64,000 nt of DNA from Haloarcula nitratireducens. Lineage in GTDB: Archaea; Halobacteriota; Halobacteria; Halobacteriales; Haloarculaceae. Below are positions 11,090 through 20,955 of this stretch, piece after piece. The DNA lies in NCBI RefSeq assembly GCF_019599505.1, contig NZ_RKLT01000003.1, positions 186,001-250,000 on the forward strand. Direction: 5' to 3'. The position numbers and the translations under genes were made by a program. The notes under the pieces are model-generated. The model saw only the letters and a program-made list of their open reading frames with translations. It ran no database searches and had not been told where the DNA came from. The number at the start of each line of letters is the position of its first letter. Within the stretch, counting starts at the first letter, position 1.

Positions 11090-11270
11090 CGACTCTCGGC
11101 TCTTCTGTAGCGGTTTTTCGACGCTCTACCTAAGTTCTCGCCCCCAGTTATCACGAGTAAGTATCGCGGCCGAGACGGGAGAAACGATGTTCGCCGTCCA
11201 CGGTGCGATCGTCGGCGTCGTGTGTGCGAACGCCACGCATCGGCCGTCTCGGTCGCCGACGAAAGAGGAG

Positions 11271-11280
11271 TCTTAAGTAT
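11271..11280 (+). promoter_or_regulatory. TATA-like box of rps12
   Basis: TCTTAAGTAT lies 25-34 bases before the rps12 ATG, the spacing expected for a leaderless haloarchaeal mRNA. It supports the start chosen at 11305 over the upstream in-frame start at 11203. Confidence 0.6.
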
Positions 11281-11304
11281 CTCGGCAGGATACGGAAGCG
11301 TACT

Positions 11305-11733
11305 ATGGCAAACGGCAAATACGCCGCGCGCAAACTCAAGAAGGACCGCCAGCAGCACCGGTGGTCCGACTCTGATTACGCGCGCCGCGAACGCGGGCTC
11401 GGCAAGAAGTCCGACCCGCTCGAAGGCGCGCCGCAGGGTCGAGGCATCGTCTTAGAGAAGGTGGGCATCGAAGCGAAACAGCCCAACTCCGCGATCCGGA
11501 AGTGCGTCCGCGTTCAGCTCATCAAGAACGGGAAGCAGGTCACCGCGTTCTGTCCCGGTGACGGCGCGATCTCGTTCATCGACGAGCACGACGAGGTCAC
11601 CATCGCCGGGATCGGCGGTGCGAAGGGTCGTGCGATGGGCGACCTCTCCGGTGTCAACTACAAGGTCGAGAAGGTCAACGGCGTCTCGATGATCGAACTC
11701 GTCCGCGGTAACGCCGAGAAACCGGTTCGATAA
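11305..11733 (+). CDS. rps12: 30S ribosomal protein uS12
   Basis: This 142-residue ribosomal protein S12 sits at the decoding centre of the small subunit. Start [16 protein letters not shown] is typical of archaeal S12. The conserved [20 protein letters not shown] stretch is present, and the loop carrying the P-site-facing residues is at [14 protein letters not shown]. An in-frame extension to 11203 is open but lacks conservation, and a TATA-like box supports this start. It is followed by rps7 two bases later, forming the expected S12-S7 pair. Confidence 0.96.
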   Translation: MANGKYAARKLKKDRQQHRWSDSDYARRERGLGKKSDPLEGAPQGRGIVLEKVGIEAKQPNSAIRKCVRVQLIKNGKQVTAFCPGDGAISFIDEHDEVTIAGIGGAKGRAMGDLSGVNYKVEKVNGVSMIELVRGNAEKPVR

Positions 11734-11735
11734 CC

Positions 11736-12359
11736 ATGAGCGAGGAAGAACCACCCGAACCCGACGCCCCCGCCGGCACAGACGACGAGGAAGAGGAGAC
11801 GGCCCGCGCCGAACTGTTCGGTACGTGGTCGGTCACGGACATCGAGTACTCCGACCCCTCGACCGAGCGCTACATCACGGTCACGCCCATCGCGCACACG
11901 ATGGGCCGGCACGCCGACAAGCAGTTCAAGAAGTCCGAGATCAGCGTCGTCGAGCGCCTCATCAACCGCCTGATGCAGACCGACGAGAACACCGGCAAGA
12001 AGCAGCTGGCCACCTCCATCGTGCAGGACGCCTTCGACATCGTCCACGAGCGCACGGAGGAGAACCCGGTGCAGGTGCTCGTCCGCGCCATCGAGAACAG
12101 CGCTCCCCGCGAGGAGACCGTCCGCCTGAAGTACGGTGGCATCTCCGTCCCGAAGGCCGTCGACGTCGCGCCCCAGCGCCGCGTCGATCAGGCCCTGAAG
12201 TTCCTCGCCGAGGGCGTCTACGGCAGTTCCTTCAAGACGACCACCAACGCCGAGGAAGCGCTGGCCCAGCAGCTCGTCGGCGCGGCCAACGACGACGTCC
12301 AGGCGTACTCGGTCAACCAGAAAGAAGAGAAAGAGCGCGTCGCGGCCGCCGCTCGCTAG
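11736..12359 (+). CDS. rps7: 30S ribosomal protein uS7
   Basis: This 207-residue S7 binds 16S rRNA in the head of the small subunit and helps shape the E site. The acidic N-terminal extension (EEEPPEPDAPAGTDDEEEE) is a common haloarchaeal feature. Core motifs include NPVQVLVRAIENSAPREET and the C-terminal YSVNQKEEKERVAAAAR. It is co-transcribed with rps12. The usual next partner, EF-2, is displaced about 3 kb downstream by the biotin transporter genes. Confidence 0.96.
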   Translation: MSEEEPPEPDAPAGTDDEEEETARAELFGTWSVTDIEYSDPSTERYITVTPIAHTMGRHADKQFKKSEISVVERLINRLMQTDENTGKKQLATSIVQDAFDIVHERTEENPVQVLVRAIENSAPREETVRLKYGGISVPKAVDVAPQRRVDQALKFLAEGVYGSSFKTTTNAEEALAQQLVGAANDDVQAYSVNQKEEKERVAAAAR

Positions 12360-12430
12360 TCTGCGACTGTCTTTTTCGATTTTCTCGCTTCGAGAGCGGT
12401 CGCTGCGTCTCTCAGCGCGGTGAACCGTTG

Positions 12431-12440
12431 AGTATATTCT
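12431..12440 (+). promoter_or_regulatory. TATA-like box of bioY
   Basis: AGTATATTCT lies 23-32 bases before the bioY ATG, consistent with a leaderless transcript for the bioY-ecfA-ecfT operon. Confidence 0.55.
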
Positions 12441-12462
12441 GGTTGACGAGAGAGGATAGCGC

Positions 12463-13041
12463 ATGTCACAACAGCACGAGTCCGTCGAGTTGGTGGGCGA
12501 CGAGACGGTCAGGCACTTCACGACGGCGGTGCTCATCGCGGCGCTGACGGCGGCGCTCTCGTACGTCTCGATACCGCTCCCGGGGGCGCTCCCGCCGTTC
12601 TCGCTGCAGCACTTCGGGATGTTCTTCGCGGGCTTGCTGCTCGGACCGCTGTGGGGCGGGCTGGCGCTCTCGCTCTACCTCTTGGTCGGGCTCGCCGGCG
12701 TCCCGGTGTTCTCGAACGGCGGCGCTGGACTCGGGTACTTCCTCGGGCCGACCGGCGGGTTCCTGCTCGGCTTCCTGGTGGGGGCGGTCGTCGCCGGGGC
12801 GGTCGTCCACCGCGGCGTCGAGCCGCGCTCTCTCGCGTCGGTGTCGACCGCGGTGCAGGTCGCGGGGCTGCTCGCGGCGGTGGTCGCGGTCTACGTCGTC
12901 GGCGTCCCGTGGATGGCGGCCGTCACCGGGCTGTCGCTCGGCCGCGCGGGCGCGACGATGGCCCCGTACTTCGCGGTCGACGTGGTGAAAGCCGGCGTCG
13001 CCGTCGCCATCGTCCGGGGCGGCTACCTCGCGCGTCGATGA
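12463..13041 (+). CDS. bioY: Biotin ECF transporter substrate-binding subunit BioY
   Basis: This 192-residue integral membrane S-component binds biotin with high affinity. About six hydrophobic helices are visible. The family-typical segment LPPFSLQHFGMFFAGLLLGP and the YLLVGLAGVPVFSNGGAG region near residues 65-85 identify BioY. Its stop overlaps the ATP-binding subunit start, and the transmembrane T-component follows, so all three parts of an energy-coupling-factor transporter are present together. Confidence 0.93.
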   Translation: MSQQHESVELVGDETVRHFTTAVLIAALTAALSYVSIPLPGALPPFSLQHFGMFFAGLLLGPLWGGLALSLYLLVGLAGVPVFSNGGAGLGYFLGPTGGFLLGFLVGAVVAGAVVHRGVEPRSLASVSTAVQVAGLLAAVVAVYVVGVPWMAAVTGLSLGRAGATMAPYFAVDVVKAGVAVAIVRGGYLARR

Positions 13042-13739
13042 TCGCCGTCGAGGACCTCGTCTCCGGCTACGACGACCCGGTTCTCGACGGCGTCTCGATG
13101 TCGATTCCCGAGGGAGAGTTCTGCCTGCTCGTCGGCCCGAACGGGAGCGGGAAGACGACGCTGGTCCGCCACTTCAACGCGCTGTTGACGCCCGACGAGG
13201 GGACGGTCACGGTCGACGGGACCGACGTGAGCGAGCGGCCGGTCGCCGCGCGCACGAGCGTCGGGATGGTGTTCCAACGGCCGCGGGACCAGTTCGTCGC
13301 CGCGACGGTCGGCGCGGACGTGGCGTTCGGCCCGGAGAACCTCGGGCTGGACCGCGAAGAGATCGACCGTCGAGTCGGGGCGGCGCTCGCGGCGGTCGAC
13401 TTAGACGGTCGCGCCGACGAGCGGCTGGACGAACTCTCGGGCGGCGAGCAGGCCCGGGCGGCCATCGCCGGCGCGCTGGCGATGGAGCCGTCGTATCTCG
13501 TGTTGGACGAACCGTTAGCGGGGCTGGACTGGCCGGCGCGGGAGTCGGTGCTCGCCCACCTCGATACGTTGCACGCCGAGGGAACCGGCGTCGTCGTCGT
13601 CACCCACGACCTGCGCGACCTCCACGAGCGGGCCGACCGCGTCGTCGGACTGCGCGACGGCCGCGTCGTTCTCGACGACGTTCCCGAGACCGCACTCGAC
13701 GAAGTGGCGGCCCTCGGAGTGCGAGACCCCCGATGCTGA
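13038..13739 (+). CDS. ecfA: ECF transporter ATP-binding subunit (BioM-type)
   Basis: This 233-residue ABC ATPase energises uptake. It shows Walker [10 protein letters not shown] near residue 33, Q-loop VFQRPRDQF near 78, signature LSGGEQARA near 133, Walker [13 protein letters not shown] near 153 and the switch histidine in [10 protein letters not shown]. The frame stays open far upstream, but the ATG at 13038 overlaps the bioY stop (ATGA) and begins exactly where ABC homology starts. The stop overlaps the ecfT start. Confidence 0.93.
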   Translation: MIAVEDLVSGYDDPVLDGVSMSIPEGEFCLLVGPNGSGKTTLVRHFNALLTPDEGTVTVDGTDVSERPVAARTSVGMVFQRPRDQFVAATVGADVAFGPENLGLDREEIDRRVGAALAAVDLDGRADERLDELSGGEQARAAIAGALAMEPSYLVLDEPLAGLDWPARESVLAHLDTLHAEGTGVVVVTHDLRDLHERADRVVGLRDGRVVLDDVPETALDEVAALGVRDPRC

Positions 13740-14446
13740 GCTATCGGCCCGGAAACACCGTCGTCCACCGGCTCGACCCGCGGTCGAAACTGCTGGCGCA
13801 GTTCGGGCTCGCCGTCGCCGTCGTCGCTCACCCGACCGCGCCGTGGCTCGCCGGGGCGACGCTCCTATCGCTGCTGGTGTTGGCGGCCGCGCGGCTCTCG
13901 CCCTTCGCGGTCGTTCGCTCGTATCGGGTCGTCTTCGCGGTGCTGGCGCTCGCGCCCCTACTCGCGGGCATCGCGCTCGGCTCGCCGTGGTTTCGCGTCG
14001 AACCGGCGCTGCGCTCGGCGCGACTCGTCGCCCGCGTCGTCCCCGTGCTGTTCGTGAGCGCCGCCTACCTGACGACGACGCCGGTCAGGGAGACGCGCGC
14101 GGCCGTCCAGCGGCTCGTCCCGGGCAAACCCGGGCAGTTGCTCGGCGTCGGGATGGCGCTGGTCGTCCGCCTCTTTCCGGTCGTGCTGGGCGACGTTCGG
14201 GAGGTGCGGGACGCGATGCTGGCCCGCGGGGGGGAGCGCCGCCCGGTGTGGGTCCGCGCGCGGCTACTGGCCGTCCGCTCGCTCGACCGGACGCTCGCGC
14301 GCTCCGACCGCCTGAGCGTGGCGCTCCGGGCGCGTTGTTTCGCGTGGAACCCGACGCTGCCGCCGCTCTCCTTCGAGCGGCGCGATTATCCGGTGCTCGC
14401 CCTGGGAATCGCGCTCGCGCTGTCGCCGGCGACGGCGCTCCTCTAG
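13733..14446 (+). CDS. ecfT: ECF transporter transmembrane subunit (BioN/EcfT-type)
   Basis: This 237-residue membrane protein starts with [19 protein letters not shown], the hallmark N-terminus of EcfT/CbiQ T-components. It carries several membrane helices plus cytoplasmic coupling helices with Ala-Arg-Gly motifs ([17 protein letters not shown]) that contact the ATPase. It overlaps the ATPase gene by seven bases and is convergent with the next gene, overlapping its 3' end by four bases. Context with BioY argues for biotin as substrate. Confidence 0.9.
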   Translation: MLSYRPGNTVVHRLDPRSKLLAQFGLAVAVVAHPTAPWLAGATLLSLLVLAAARLSPFAVVRSYRVVFAVLALAPLLAGIALGSPWFRVEPALRSARLVARVVPVLFVSAAYLTTTPVRETRAAVQRLVPGKPGQLLGVGMALVVRLFPVVLGDVREVRDAMLARGGERRPVWVRARLLAVRSLDRTLARSDRLSVALRARCFAWNPTLPPLSFERRDYPVLALGIALALSPATALL

Positions 14447-15192
14447 TCGGCGGCCCGCTCGCCGTCGCCGCTGGCGTACGCTCTGGTGACGTCGACGAGC
14501 GCCTTCCGGAACTCCGATTCGTCGGGGTCGGGCGACAGCGACTCGAAGTGGCGCTTGAACTCCGCGAGGTCCACGTCGGCGGCGTCGTGGGCGGCCGCGT
14601 GGGCGAGGTCGTACATGCGGTGGCCCTCGCCGACGAGGTCGTGGCGCTCGCAGAGCGCCAGCGCGAACGCGGCGTTGACCGCGGTGATCTCGGGATCGGA
14701 CGCCGGCGTCAGCCGCTCCCAGCCCGGTTGCTCGACCGGCCGGTCGGCGACGGCCGCCGCGAGACTCGCTTCGAGGAAGCCGACGAGTTTGTCGCCCGGT
14801 GCCATCGCCATCCAGACGTCGTCGGCGTAGACGTCCTTCATGTGGTTCGCTATCTGGTAGCAGTGCGTGAGCTTCCGCCGCTCGACGGAGCGACCGGCCA
14901 GCGCGAGGAAGATGGCCTCCTCCGTCGATTGGGTGTGCGAGGGGTGGCCCCGCTCGTGGTGGTGCATGTGGGCGAACTCGTGGAGCGCGAGTTCGCGGGC
15001 CATCGCGCTGGTCGCCGCCTGCCGGGAGATGGTCAGCCGGTGGCCATGGTCGTCGTGGCTCACCCGGGTTCGCTCGTCCGGGCTCTGTTCTATCCGTACT
15101 GTCACGGGTCGCTCGAGATCGTACTCGGTCGAGAAGAGGTCCCGGGCCCCGAGAAACGGTTCGGCCGGCCCGCCCCGTACGTGGACATCCAT
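14443..15192 (-). CDS. DUF5781-like protein with HEFAH zinc-protease-like motif
   Basis: This 249-residue soluble haloarchaeal protein is of unknown function. [15 protein letters not shown] near residues 70-84 resembles the HExxH zinc-binding helix of gluzincin peptidases, with a possible further ligand in [10 protein letters not shown]. The rest is helical and lacks membrane segments or a signal. It is convergent with the biotin transporter operon and divergent from EF-2. I associate it with the family DUF5781 from memory; metalloprotease activity is inference from the motif only. Confidence 0.7.
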   Translation of the reverse strand: MDVHVRGGPAEPFLGARDLFSTEYDLERPVTVRIEQSPDERTRVSHDDHGHRLTISRQAATSAMARELALHEFAHMHHHERGHPSHTQSTEEAIFLALAGRSVERRKLTHCYQIANHMKDVYADDVWMAMAPGDKLVGFLEASLAAAVADRPVEQPGWERLTPASDPEITAVNAAFALALCERHDLVGEGHRMYDLAHAAAHDAADVDLAEFKRHFESLSPDPDESEFRKALVDVTRAYASGDGERAAD

Positions 15193-15332
15193 GTGTCACG
15201 TTCACAGGCGTCGGAAACGTATGGCTCTTGTGGAGCAGACACTCGTCACCGGATTTGCGACCGTGACGTCGCTCTCGATGGCGGTCATCTTCCGTTCGCG
15301 TCGCTCGGCTTCGGACCTTCGCGTGCGAATGG

Positions 15333-15428
15333 CACCCTCACGCGGAAACACCGGAAGTCCGCTCGACAGGGTCGCTCCCCGCCGAGCTTCCGCGTTCGAG
15401 TGTCTCTGACACCCTCACGCGGAAACAC
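15333..15428 (+). repeat. 19-bp direct repeat upstream of EF-2
   Basis: CACCCTCACGCGGAAACAC occurs exactly at 15333-15351 and again at 15410-15428, 77 bases apart. Some similarity extends further upstream of each copy (CTTCGCGT / CTTCCGCGT). The second copy ends about 38 bases before the EF-2 ATG, so the pair may be a duplicated promoter or operator element. Confidence 0.7.
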
Positions 15429-15465
15429 TATCCTTTTGACCCTCCTGTTGATACGCTTCTGTATA

Positions 15466-17652
15466 ATGGGCCGACGTAAGAAAATTGTTCAAGAATGTGA
15501 GACACTGATGGACGACCCGGAGCACATCCGGAACATCGCCATCGCCGCTCACGTCGACCACGGGAAGACGACGCTGACGGACAACCTGCTCGCCGGCGCG
15601 GGCATGATCTCCGACGACACGGCCGGCCAACAGCTGGCCATGGACACGGAGGAAGACGAACAGGAGCGTGGGATCACCATCGACGCCGCGAACGTCTCGA
15701 TGACTCACGAGTACGAGGACCAGAACCACCTCATCAACCTCATCGACACCCCCGGCCACGTCGACTTCGGTGGCGACGTGACCCGCGCGATGCGGGCCGT
15801 CGACGGCGCGCTCGTGGTCGTCGACGCCGTCGAGGGCGCCATGCCTCAGACCGAGACGGTCCTCCGGCAGGCCCTGCGCGAGGGCGTCAAGCCGACGCTG
15901 TTCATCAACAAGGTCGACCGCCTCATCTCCGAGCTGCAGGAGGGTCCCGAGGAGATGCAACAGCGCCTACTCGCGGTCATCCAGGACGTCAACGATCTCA
16001 TCCGCGGGATGACCGAGGAGATGGACGACATCGATGACTGGACGGTCTCCGTCGAGGAGGGCACCGTCGGCTTCGGCTCCGCGCTCTACAAGTGGGGCGT
16101 CTCGATGCCCTCGATGCAGCGCACCGGGATGGACTTCGGCGAGATCATGGAACTGGAGCGCGCCGACAAGCGCCAGGAGCTCCACGAGCGCACGCCGCTC
16201 TCGGACGTCGTGCTGGACATGGTCTGTGAGCACTTCCCGAACCCGGTCGACGCCCAGCCCCGTCGTATCCCGCGCATCTGGCGCGGCGACGCCGAATCGG
16301 AACTCGCAGAGGACATGCGTCTGGTCAACGAGGACGGCGAAGTCGTCCTGATGGTCACCGACATCGGCGTCGACCCCCACGCCGGCGAGATCGCCGCCGG
16401 GCGCGTCTTCTCCGGAACGCTGGAGAAGGGCCAGGAGCTGTACGTCTCCGGCACCGCGGGCAAAAATCGCATCCAGAGCGTCGGCATCTACATGGGCGGC
16501 GAGCGCGAGGAGGTCGAGCGCGTCCCCGCCGGCAACATCGCCGCCGTCACCGGTCTCAAAGACGCCATCGCCGGCTCGACCGTCTCCAGCGTCGAGATGA
16601 CTCCCTTCGAGTCCATCGAGCACATCTCGGAGCCGGTCATCACGAAGTCCGTCGAGGCCCAGAACATGGACGACCTGCCGAAGCTCATCCAGACGCTCCA
16701 GCAGGTCGCGAAGGAGGACCCGACCATCCAGATCGAAATCAACGAAGACACCGGCGAGCACCTCATCTCCGGTCAGGGCGAACTCCACCTCGAAGTCATC
16801 GGGCAGCGGATCGAGCGCAATCAGGGCATCCCGATCAACACCGGTGAGCCTATCGTCGTCTACCGCGAGGCTCCCCAGAGCGAGTCCCGGGAGGTCGAGG
16901 GACGGTCGCCGAACAATCACAACCGGTTCTACATCACCGTCGAACCGCTCAGCGAAGACATCGTCGAGACCATCAAGCTCGGCGAAGCCTCGATGGACAT
17001 GCCAGAACTGGAGCGCCGCGAGGCGCTGCAGGAGGCCGGCATGGACAAGGACGACTCCCAGAACATCGAGCACATCCACGGGACGAACATCCTGCTCGAC
17101 GAGACGAAGGGTATCCAACACCTGAACGAGACGATGGAACTCGTCATCGAGGGCCTCGAAGAGGCGCTCGACGACGGTCCGCTGGCCGCAGAACCGGTAC
17201 AGGGCTCGCTCCTCCGACTGCACGACGCCCGACTGCACGAGGACGCCATCCACCGCGGTCCGGCACAGGTCATCCCCGCCGTCCGTGAGGCCACCCACAA
17301 CGCCCTCGTCGACGCCGACATCAAACTGCTGGAGCCGATTCAGCAGGTCCGCATCGACGTGCCCAACGACCACATGGGCGCGGCCTCGGGCGAGATTCAG
17401 GGCCGCCGTGGCCGCGTCGACGACATGTACCAAGAGGGCGACCTGATGGTCGTCGAGGGCGTCGCGCCCGTCGACGAGATGATCGGGTTCTCCTCCGACA
17501 TCCGCTCGGCCACCGAGGGTCGCGCCTCCTGGAACACCGAGAACGCCGGCTTCCAGGTCATGGCCGACAACCTCCAGCCGGAGAAGATCACCGAGATCCG
17601 AGAGCGCAAGGGCATGAAGACGGAACTGCCCGCCGCGATCGACTACTTCTAA
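15466..17652 (+). CDS. fusA: Translation elongation factor EF-2
   Basis: This 728-residue archaeal translocase GTPase moves the ribosome along mRNA. G1 is [10 protein letters not shown] at residues 26-35, G3 is [10 protein letters not shown] and G4 is NKVD. The C-terminal DAIHRGPAQ near residues 592-600 holds the histidine that is modified to diphthamide in archaea and eukaryotes. The frame is open far upstream; the ATG at 15466 starts the family-typical [15 protein letters not shown]. The expected neighbours EF-1A and rps10 follow about 2 kb on. Confidence 0.97.
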   Translation: MGRRKKIVQECETLMDDPEHIRNIAIAAHVDHGKTTLTDNLLAGAGMISDDTAGQQLAMDTEEDEQERGITIDAANVSMTHEYEDQNHLINLIDTPGHVDFGGDVTRAMRAVDGALVVVDAVEGAMPQTETVLRQALREGVKPTLFINKVDRLISELQEGPEEMQQRLLAVIQDVNDLIRGMTEEMDDIDDWTVSVEEGTVGFGSALYKWGVSMPSMQRTGMDFGEIMELERADKRQELHERTPLSDVVLDMVCEHFPNPVDAQPRRIPRIWRGDAESELAEDMRLVNEDGEVVLMVTDIGVDPHAGEIAAGRVFSGTLEKGQELYVSGTAGKNRIQSVGIYMGGEREEVERVPAGNIAAVTGLKDAIAGSTVSSVEMTPFESIEHISEPVITKSVEAQNMDDLPKLIQTLQQVAKEDPTIQIEINEDTGEHLISGQGELHLEVIGQRIERNQGIPINTGEPIVVYREAPQSESREVEGRSPNNHNRFYITVEPLSEDIVETIKLGEASMDMPELERREALQEAGMDKDDSQNIEHIHGTNILLDETKGIQHLNETMELVIEGLEEALDDGPLAAEPVQGSLLRLHDARLHEDAIHRGPAQVIPAVREATHNALVDADIKLLEPIQQVRIDVPNDHMGAASGEIQGRRGRVDDMYQEGDLMVVEGVAPVDEMIGFSSDIRSATEGRASWNTENAGFQVMADNLQPEKITEIRERKGMKTELPAAIDYF

Positions 17653-17738
17653 GTCGCTTTCTCTCTCGCGTTTTCTCTCGACACCGCGTAGCTCCGTTCG
17701 TCCCACAGGCTTAGGCTCTATCCCGTCCAACCGGCCGT

Positions 17739-17960
17739 ATGGCGAATCGATTTCACCAACTCGTGGACCTCCTCGTCGCGGCGCTCATCGCGGGGACGTC
17801 GGTCGTCCTCTGGGGGCTCGTGGTCCCGCCGGCGGTCGCGCTCTGGTTGGCGACGCTCTTCGCGGCGATGTACTACTTCTCGCGGAACCCGTGGGGCACT
17901 CCGCGAGGCGAGCAGTTCAACGCGTTCATCGACGACCTCTACGACCGATACTTACCCTGA
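17739..17960 (+). CDS. Small two-helix membrane protein
   Basis: This 73-residue hypothetical protein has two hydrophobic helices near residues 10-30 and 33-50, followed by a short polar tail (PWGTPRGEQFNAFIDDLYD). I do not recognise a family with a known role. It stands alone between EF-2 and the ACT-domain gene. GC-rich codon use matches the neighbours, so it looks like a real chromosomal gene. Confidence 0.6.
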   Translation: MANRFHQLVDLLVAALIAGTSVVLWGLVVPPAVALWLATLFAAMYYFSRNPWGTPRGEQFNAFIDDLYDRYLP

Positions 17961-17981
17961 CGCCGCCCGCCAAACGGACGG

Positions 17982-17991
17982 TTTCTTATAC
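17982..17991 (+). promoter_or_regulatory. TATA-like box upstream of the leader/ACT/hom genes
   Basis: TTTCTTATAC lies 24-33 bases before the ATG of the 12-codon leader frame at 18015. If used, transcription would begin at or next to that ATG. Confidence 0.55.
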
Positions 17992-18014
17992 GTGCCCCTG
18001 CTGAGTCTCCCACA

Positions 18015-18053
18015 ATGAGCGGCACTACTTCACAGGAGGTGAGCGGGCGATGA
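18015..18053 (+). CDS. Possible 12-codon leader peptide before the ACT/hom operon
   Basis: An ATG opens a frame encoding MSGTTSQEVSGR whose TGA overlaps the ATG of the ACT-domain gene (ATGA). A strong ribosome binding site GGAGGTG lies inside it, about 9 bases before that ATG. A TATA-like box sits at leaderless distance from the leader ATG. The frame contains tandem Thr codons and precedes threonine-pathway genes, which is suggestive, but the frame is short and could be chance. Confidence 0.4.
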   Translation: MSGTTSQEVSGR

Positions 18054-18583
18054 GCGACTCGACCGACGAGGTGCGGTCCTACACAGTTCGGCTGGAACTG
18101 GTCGACGAACCGGGCGAGCTGTTGCGAGCGCTCGGTCCCATCGCCGACAGCGGCGGGAACCTCCTCTCTATCTTCCACGAGCGGGGTAACGTCACGCCCC
18201 GCGGACACATCCCCGTTGAGGTCGACTTAGAGGCGACGCCCGAGCGCTTCGACGGGATCGTCGACGCGCTTCGGGACGCAGGCATCAACGTCATTCAGGC
18301 CGGTGCCGAGCGCTACAGCGAGACGATGACGGTCATCCTCTCCGGGCATCTCATCGATACCGACCTCTCGGATACGCTCTCGCGCATCCAGGCGGCGACG
18401 AACGCCACGGTGACCGACCTCTCGCTTTCGGCCCCCGAGGGCACCGACGACGCCTCCAGCGCCCGCATCCGACTGGCGACCGAACAGGGCGCAGCCGACA
18501 GCATCCTCGAGACCGTCCGCGGGGTCGCCGACGAGAAGGAACTGCGGGTCATCGAGCCGCTGGCGACCGGAGGCGACCTATGA
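18050..18583 (+). CDS. ACT-domain amino-acid-binding regulatory protein
   Basis: This 177-residue protein has an N-terminal ACT domain (YTVRLELVDEPGELLRALGPIA; split here as conserved positions 6-27) and a second regulatory half. ACT domains bind amino acids and control biosynthetic enzymes. It lies directly before homoserine dehydrogenase and overlaps it by four bases. Because that enzyme lacks its own C-terminal ACT domain, this protein may serve as its threonine-sensing subunit. That role is inferred from context. Confidence 0.85.
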   Translation: MSDSTDEVRSYTVRLELVDEPGELLRALGPIADSGGNLLSIFHERGNVTPRGHIPVEVDLEATPERFDGIVDALRDAGINVIQAGAERYSETMTVILSGHLIDTDLSDTLSRIQAATNATVTDLSLSAPEGTDDASSARIRLATEQGAADSILETVRGVADEKELRVIEPLATGGDL

Positions 18584-19533
18584 GACTGGCCGTCCTCGGT
18601 GCCGGTGCGGTCGGCTCCTCGGTGGCCGAACTGGCCGCCGACTACGGGCATACCGTCACCGCCTACGCGGACTCACAGAGCGCCGCGCTCGACGCCGACG
18701 GTCTCGACGTCCCGGCCGTCTTCGACCGCAAACAGACCGACGGCATCGTCGGCGACGACGCCGCCGACGCGGCGCTGACCGGCGACTACGACGTCCTCGT
18801 CGAGGCGACGCCGACGACGCTCGGCGACGCTCAGCCCGGCTTCGGCCACGTCGAGGCGGCGCTCGAACGCGACCGCCACGTCGTGTTAGCCAACAAGGGC
18901 CCAGTCGCCGAGCGGTACGCCGACGTGCGCGCGCTCGAACGCGAGAGCGAGGGCACCGTCCTCTTCGAGGCCACCGTCGGCGGCGCGATGCCGGTCCTCT
19001 CGACCATCGACGACTTCGACCCCGAACACATCAACGCCGTCCGCGGCGTCCTCAACGGCACCGCGAACTTCATCCTCTCGCGGATGGCCGCCGAGGGACT
19101 CGGTTACGAACACGTCCTCGCGGAGGCCCAGGACCTCGGCGTCGCCGAAGCCGATCCGACCTTCGACGTGGACGGCACCGACGCGGCGCTCAAGGGCGTC
19201 ATCGTCGCCAACGTCCTCTCGGGGGACGACCGAGAGTACGCGCTCGAAGACGCCGACGTCGAGGGCATCCAGGACATCTCAGGGAGCGCGCTCGAGCTGG
19301 CCGCCGAAGACGGTCGCACCGTCCGACTCATCGCCGAGGTCGCCGACGGCGAAGTAAGGGTCGGCCCGCGACTCGTCCCCGAGAACGCGCCGCTCGCGCC
19401 GACGGGTACGCGAAACATCGTCCAACTGGAGACCGAACACGCCGGGCGACTCAACATCTCCGGACGGGGCGCCGGCGGTCCCGAGACGGCGAGCGCCGTC
19501 CTCGCGGACGTCGGCCGTCTCCCGGAACTGTAG
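18580..19533 (+). CDS. hom: Homoserine dehydrogenase
   Basis: This 317-residue NAD(P)-dependent enzyme reduces aspartate semialdehyde to homoserine in the threonine/methionine pathway. It shows the Rossmann glycine motif GAGAVGSSV near residues 7-15, the catalytic-domain stretch LNGTANFILSRM near 158-169 and the substrate-binding EADPTFDVDGTDAA near 187-200. It is short because it lacks a C-terminal ACT domain; the ACT function is encoded by the overlapping upstream gene. Confidence 0.94.
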   Translation: MRLAVLGAGAVGSSVAELAADYGHTVTAYADSQSAALDADGLDVPAVFDRKQTDGIVGDDAADAALTGDYDVLVEATPTTLGDAQPGFGHVEAALERDRHVVLANKGPVAERYADVRALERESEGTVLFEATVGGAMPVLSTIDDFDPEHINAVRGVLNGTANFILSRMAAEGLGYEHVLAEAQDLGVAEADPTFDVDGTDAALKGVIVANVLSGDDREYALEDADVEGIQDISGSALELAAEDGRTVRLIAEVADGEVRVGPRLVPENAPLAPTGTRNIVQLETEHAGRLNISGRGAGGPETASAVLADVGRLPEL

Positions 19534-19626
19534 GCGGTTTCCGCCGGGAGGGGCCGTCCCCGTCGCGTGACACCGCGTCCCAAATCGCCAGACAGCGCCA
19601 CTCTCCCCGGCGAGCGCTTTCGAAAT

Positions 19627-19636
19627 CGTTTTATGA
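19627..19636 (+). promoter_or_regulatory. TATA-like box of EF-1A
   Basis: CGTTTTATGA lies about 52-60 bases before the EF-1A ATG and is preceded by a purine-rich CGAAAT that could act as a BRE. The spacing implies a short leader of about 25 bases rather than a leaderless transcript. Confidence 0.5.
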
Positions 19637-19686
19637 ACCACTGGCTAAAGACTCCGATATAGCGCCCCTGCGCGTGAGAAACAACA

Positions 19687-20952
19687 ATGAGCGACGAACA
19701 ACACCAGAACCTGGCCATCATCGGCCACGTTGACCACGGGAAGAGCACGCTCGTCGGCCGACTCCTCTACGAGACAGGATCGGTACCGGAGCACGTCATC
19801 GAACAGCACAAGGAAGAGGCCGAGGAGAAGGGCAAGGGCGGCTTCGAGTTCGCCTACGTCATGGACAACCTCGCCGAAGAGCGCGAACGCGGTGTCACCA
19901 TCGACATCGCCCACCAGGAGTTCAGCACCGACGAGTACGAGTTCACCATCGTCGACTGTCCTGGCCACCGCGACTTCGTCAAGAACATGATCACCGGCGC
20001 GAGCCAGGCCGACAACGCCGTGCTCGTCGTCGCCGCCGACGACGGCGTCCAGCCGCAGACCCAGGAACACGTCTTCCTGGCCCGCACCCTGGGCATCGGC
20101 GAACTCATCGTCGCCGTCAACAAGATGGACCTCGTCGACTACGGCGAGTCCGAGTACAAGCAGGTCGTCGAGGAAGTCAAGGACCTCCTGAATCAGGTCC
20201 GCTTCGACACGGAGAACGCGAAGTTCATCCCCGTCTCGGCCTTCGAGGGCGACAACATCGCCGAGGAGTCCGAGCACACGGACTGGTACGACGGCGAGAT
20301 CCTCCTCGAGGCGCTCAACGACCTGCCGGCACCCGAGCCGCCGACGGACGCGCCGCTCCGCCTGCCGATCCAGGACGTCTACACCATCTCCGGTATCGGT
20401 ACCGTCCCGGTCGGCCGCGTCGAGACGGGTATCCTCAACACCGGCGACAACGTGAGCTTCCAGCCCTCGGACGTCTCCGGTGAGGTCAAGACCGTCGAGA
20501 TGCACCACGAGGAAGTCCCGAAGGCGGAACCCGGTGACAACGTCGGGTTCAACGTCCGCGGCGTCGGCAAGGACGACATCCGCCGCGGTGACGTCTGTGG
20601 CCCCGCCGACGACCCGCCGTCGGTCGCCGAGACGTTCCAGGCTCAGATCGTCGTCATGCAGCACCCGTCGGTCATCACCGAGGGGTACACGCCGGTCTTC
20701 CACGCCCACACGGCACAGGTCGCCTGTACCGTCGAATCGCTCGACCAGAAGATCGACCCGGCCTCCGGCGAAGTCGCCGAGGAGAACCCCGACTTCATCC
20801 AGAACGGGGACGCCGCGGTCGTCACGGTCCGACCCCAGAAGCCCCTCAGCATCGAGCCGTCCTCCGAGATCCCGGAGCTCGGCTCGTTCGCGATCCGAGA
20901 CATGGGCCAGACCATCGCCGCTGGGAAGGTCCTCAGCGTCAACGAGCGATAA
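19687..20952 (+). CDS. tuf: Translation elongation factor EF-1 alpha
   Basis: This 421-residue GTPase delivers aminoacyl-tRNA to the ribosome. It shows G1 GHVDHGKST at residues 13-21, G3 DCPGHRDF, G4 NKMD and then two beta-barrel domains with [10 protein letters not shown] and GFNVRG. It is followed after three bases by rps10, an arrangement conserved across archaea. Codon use is strongly biased, consistent with high expression. Confidence 0.97.
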   Translation: MSDEQHQNLAIIGHVDHGKSTLVGRLLYETGSVPEHVIEQHKEEAEEKGKGGFEFAYVMDNLAEERERGVTIDIAHQEFSTDEYEFTIVDCPGHRDFVKNMITGASQADNAVLVVAADDGVQPQTQEHVFLARTLGIGELIVAVNKMDLVDYGESEYKQVVEEVKDLLNQVRFDTENAKFIPVSAFEGDNIAEESEHTDWYDGEILLEALNDLPAPEPPTDAPLRLPIQDVYTISGIGTVPVGRVETGILNTGDNVSFQPSDVSGEVKTVEMHHEEVPKAEPGDNVGFNVRGVGKDDIRRGDVCGPADDPPSVAETFQAQIVVMQHPSVITEGYTPVFHAHTAQVACTVESLDQKIDPASGEVAEENPDFIQNGDAAVVTVRPQKPLSIEPSSEIPELGSFAIRDMGQTIAAGKVLSVNER

Positions 20953-20955
20953 CAC

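Noticed and set aside
13843..15465. Upstream in-frame extension of EF-2 giving a 1269-residue protein
   Set aside because: The extension overlaps the ecfT gene and the HEFAH-motif gene and shows no homology; the conserved EF-2 N-terminus begins at 15466.
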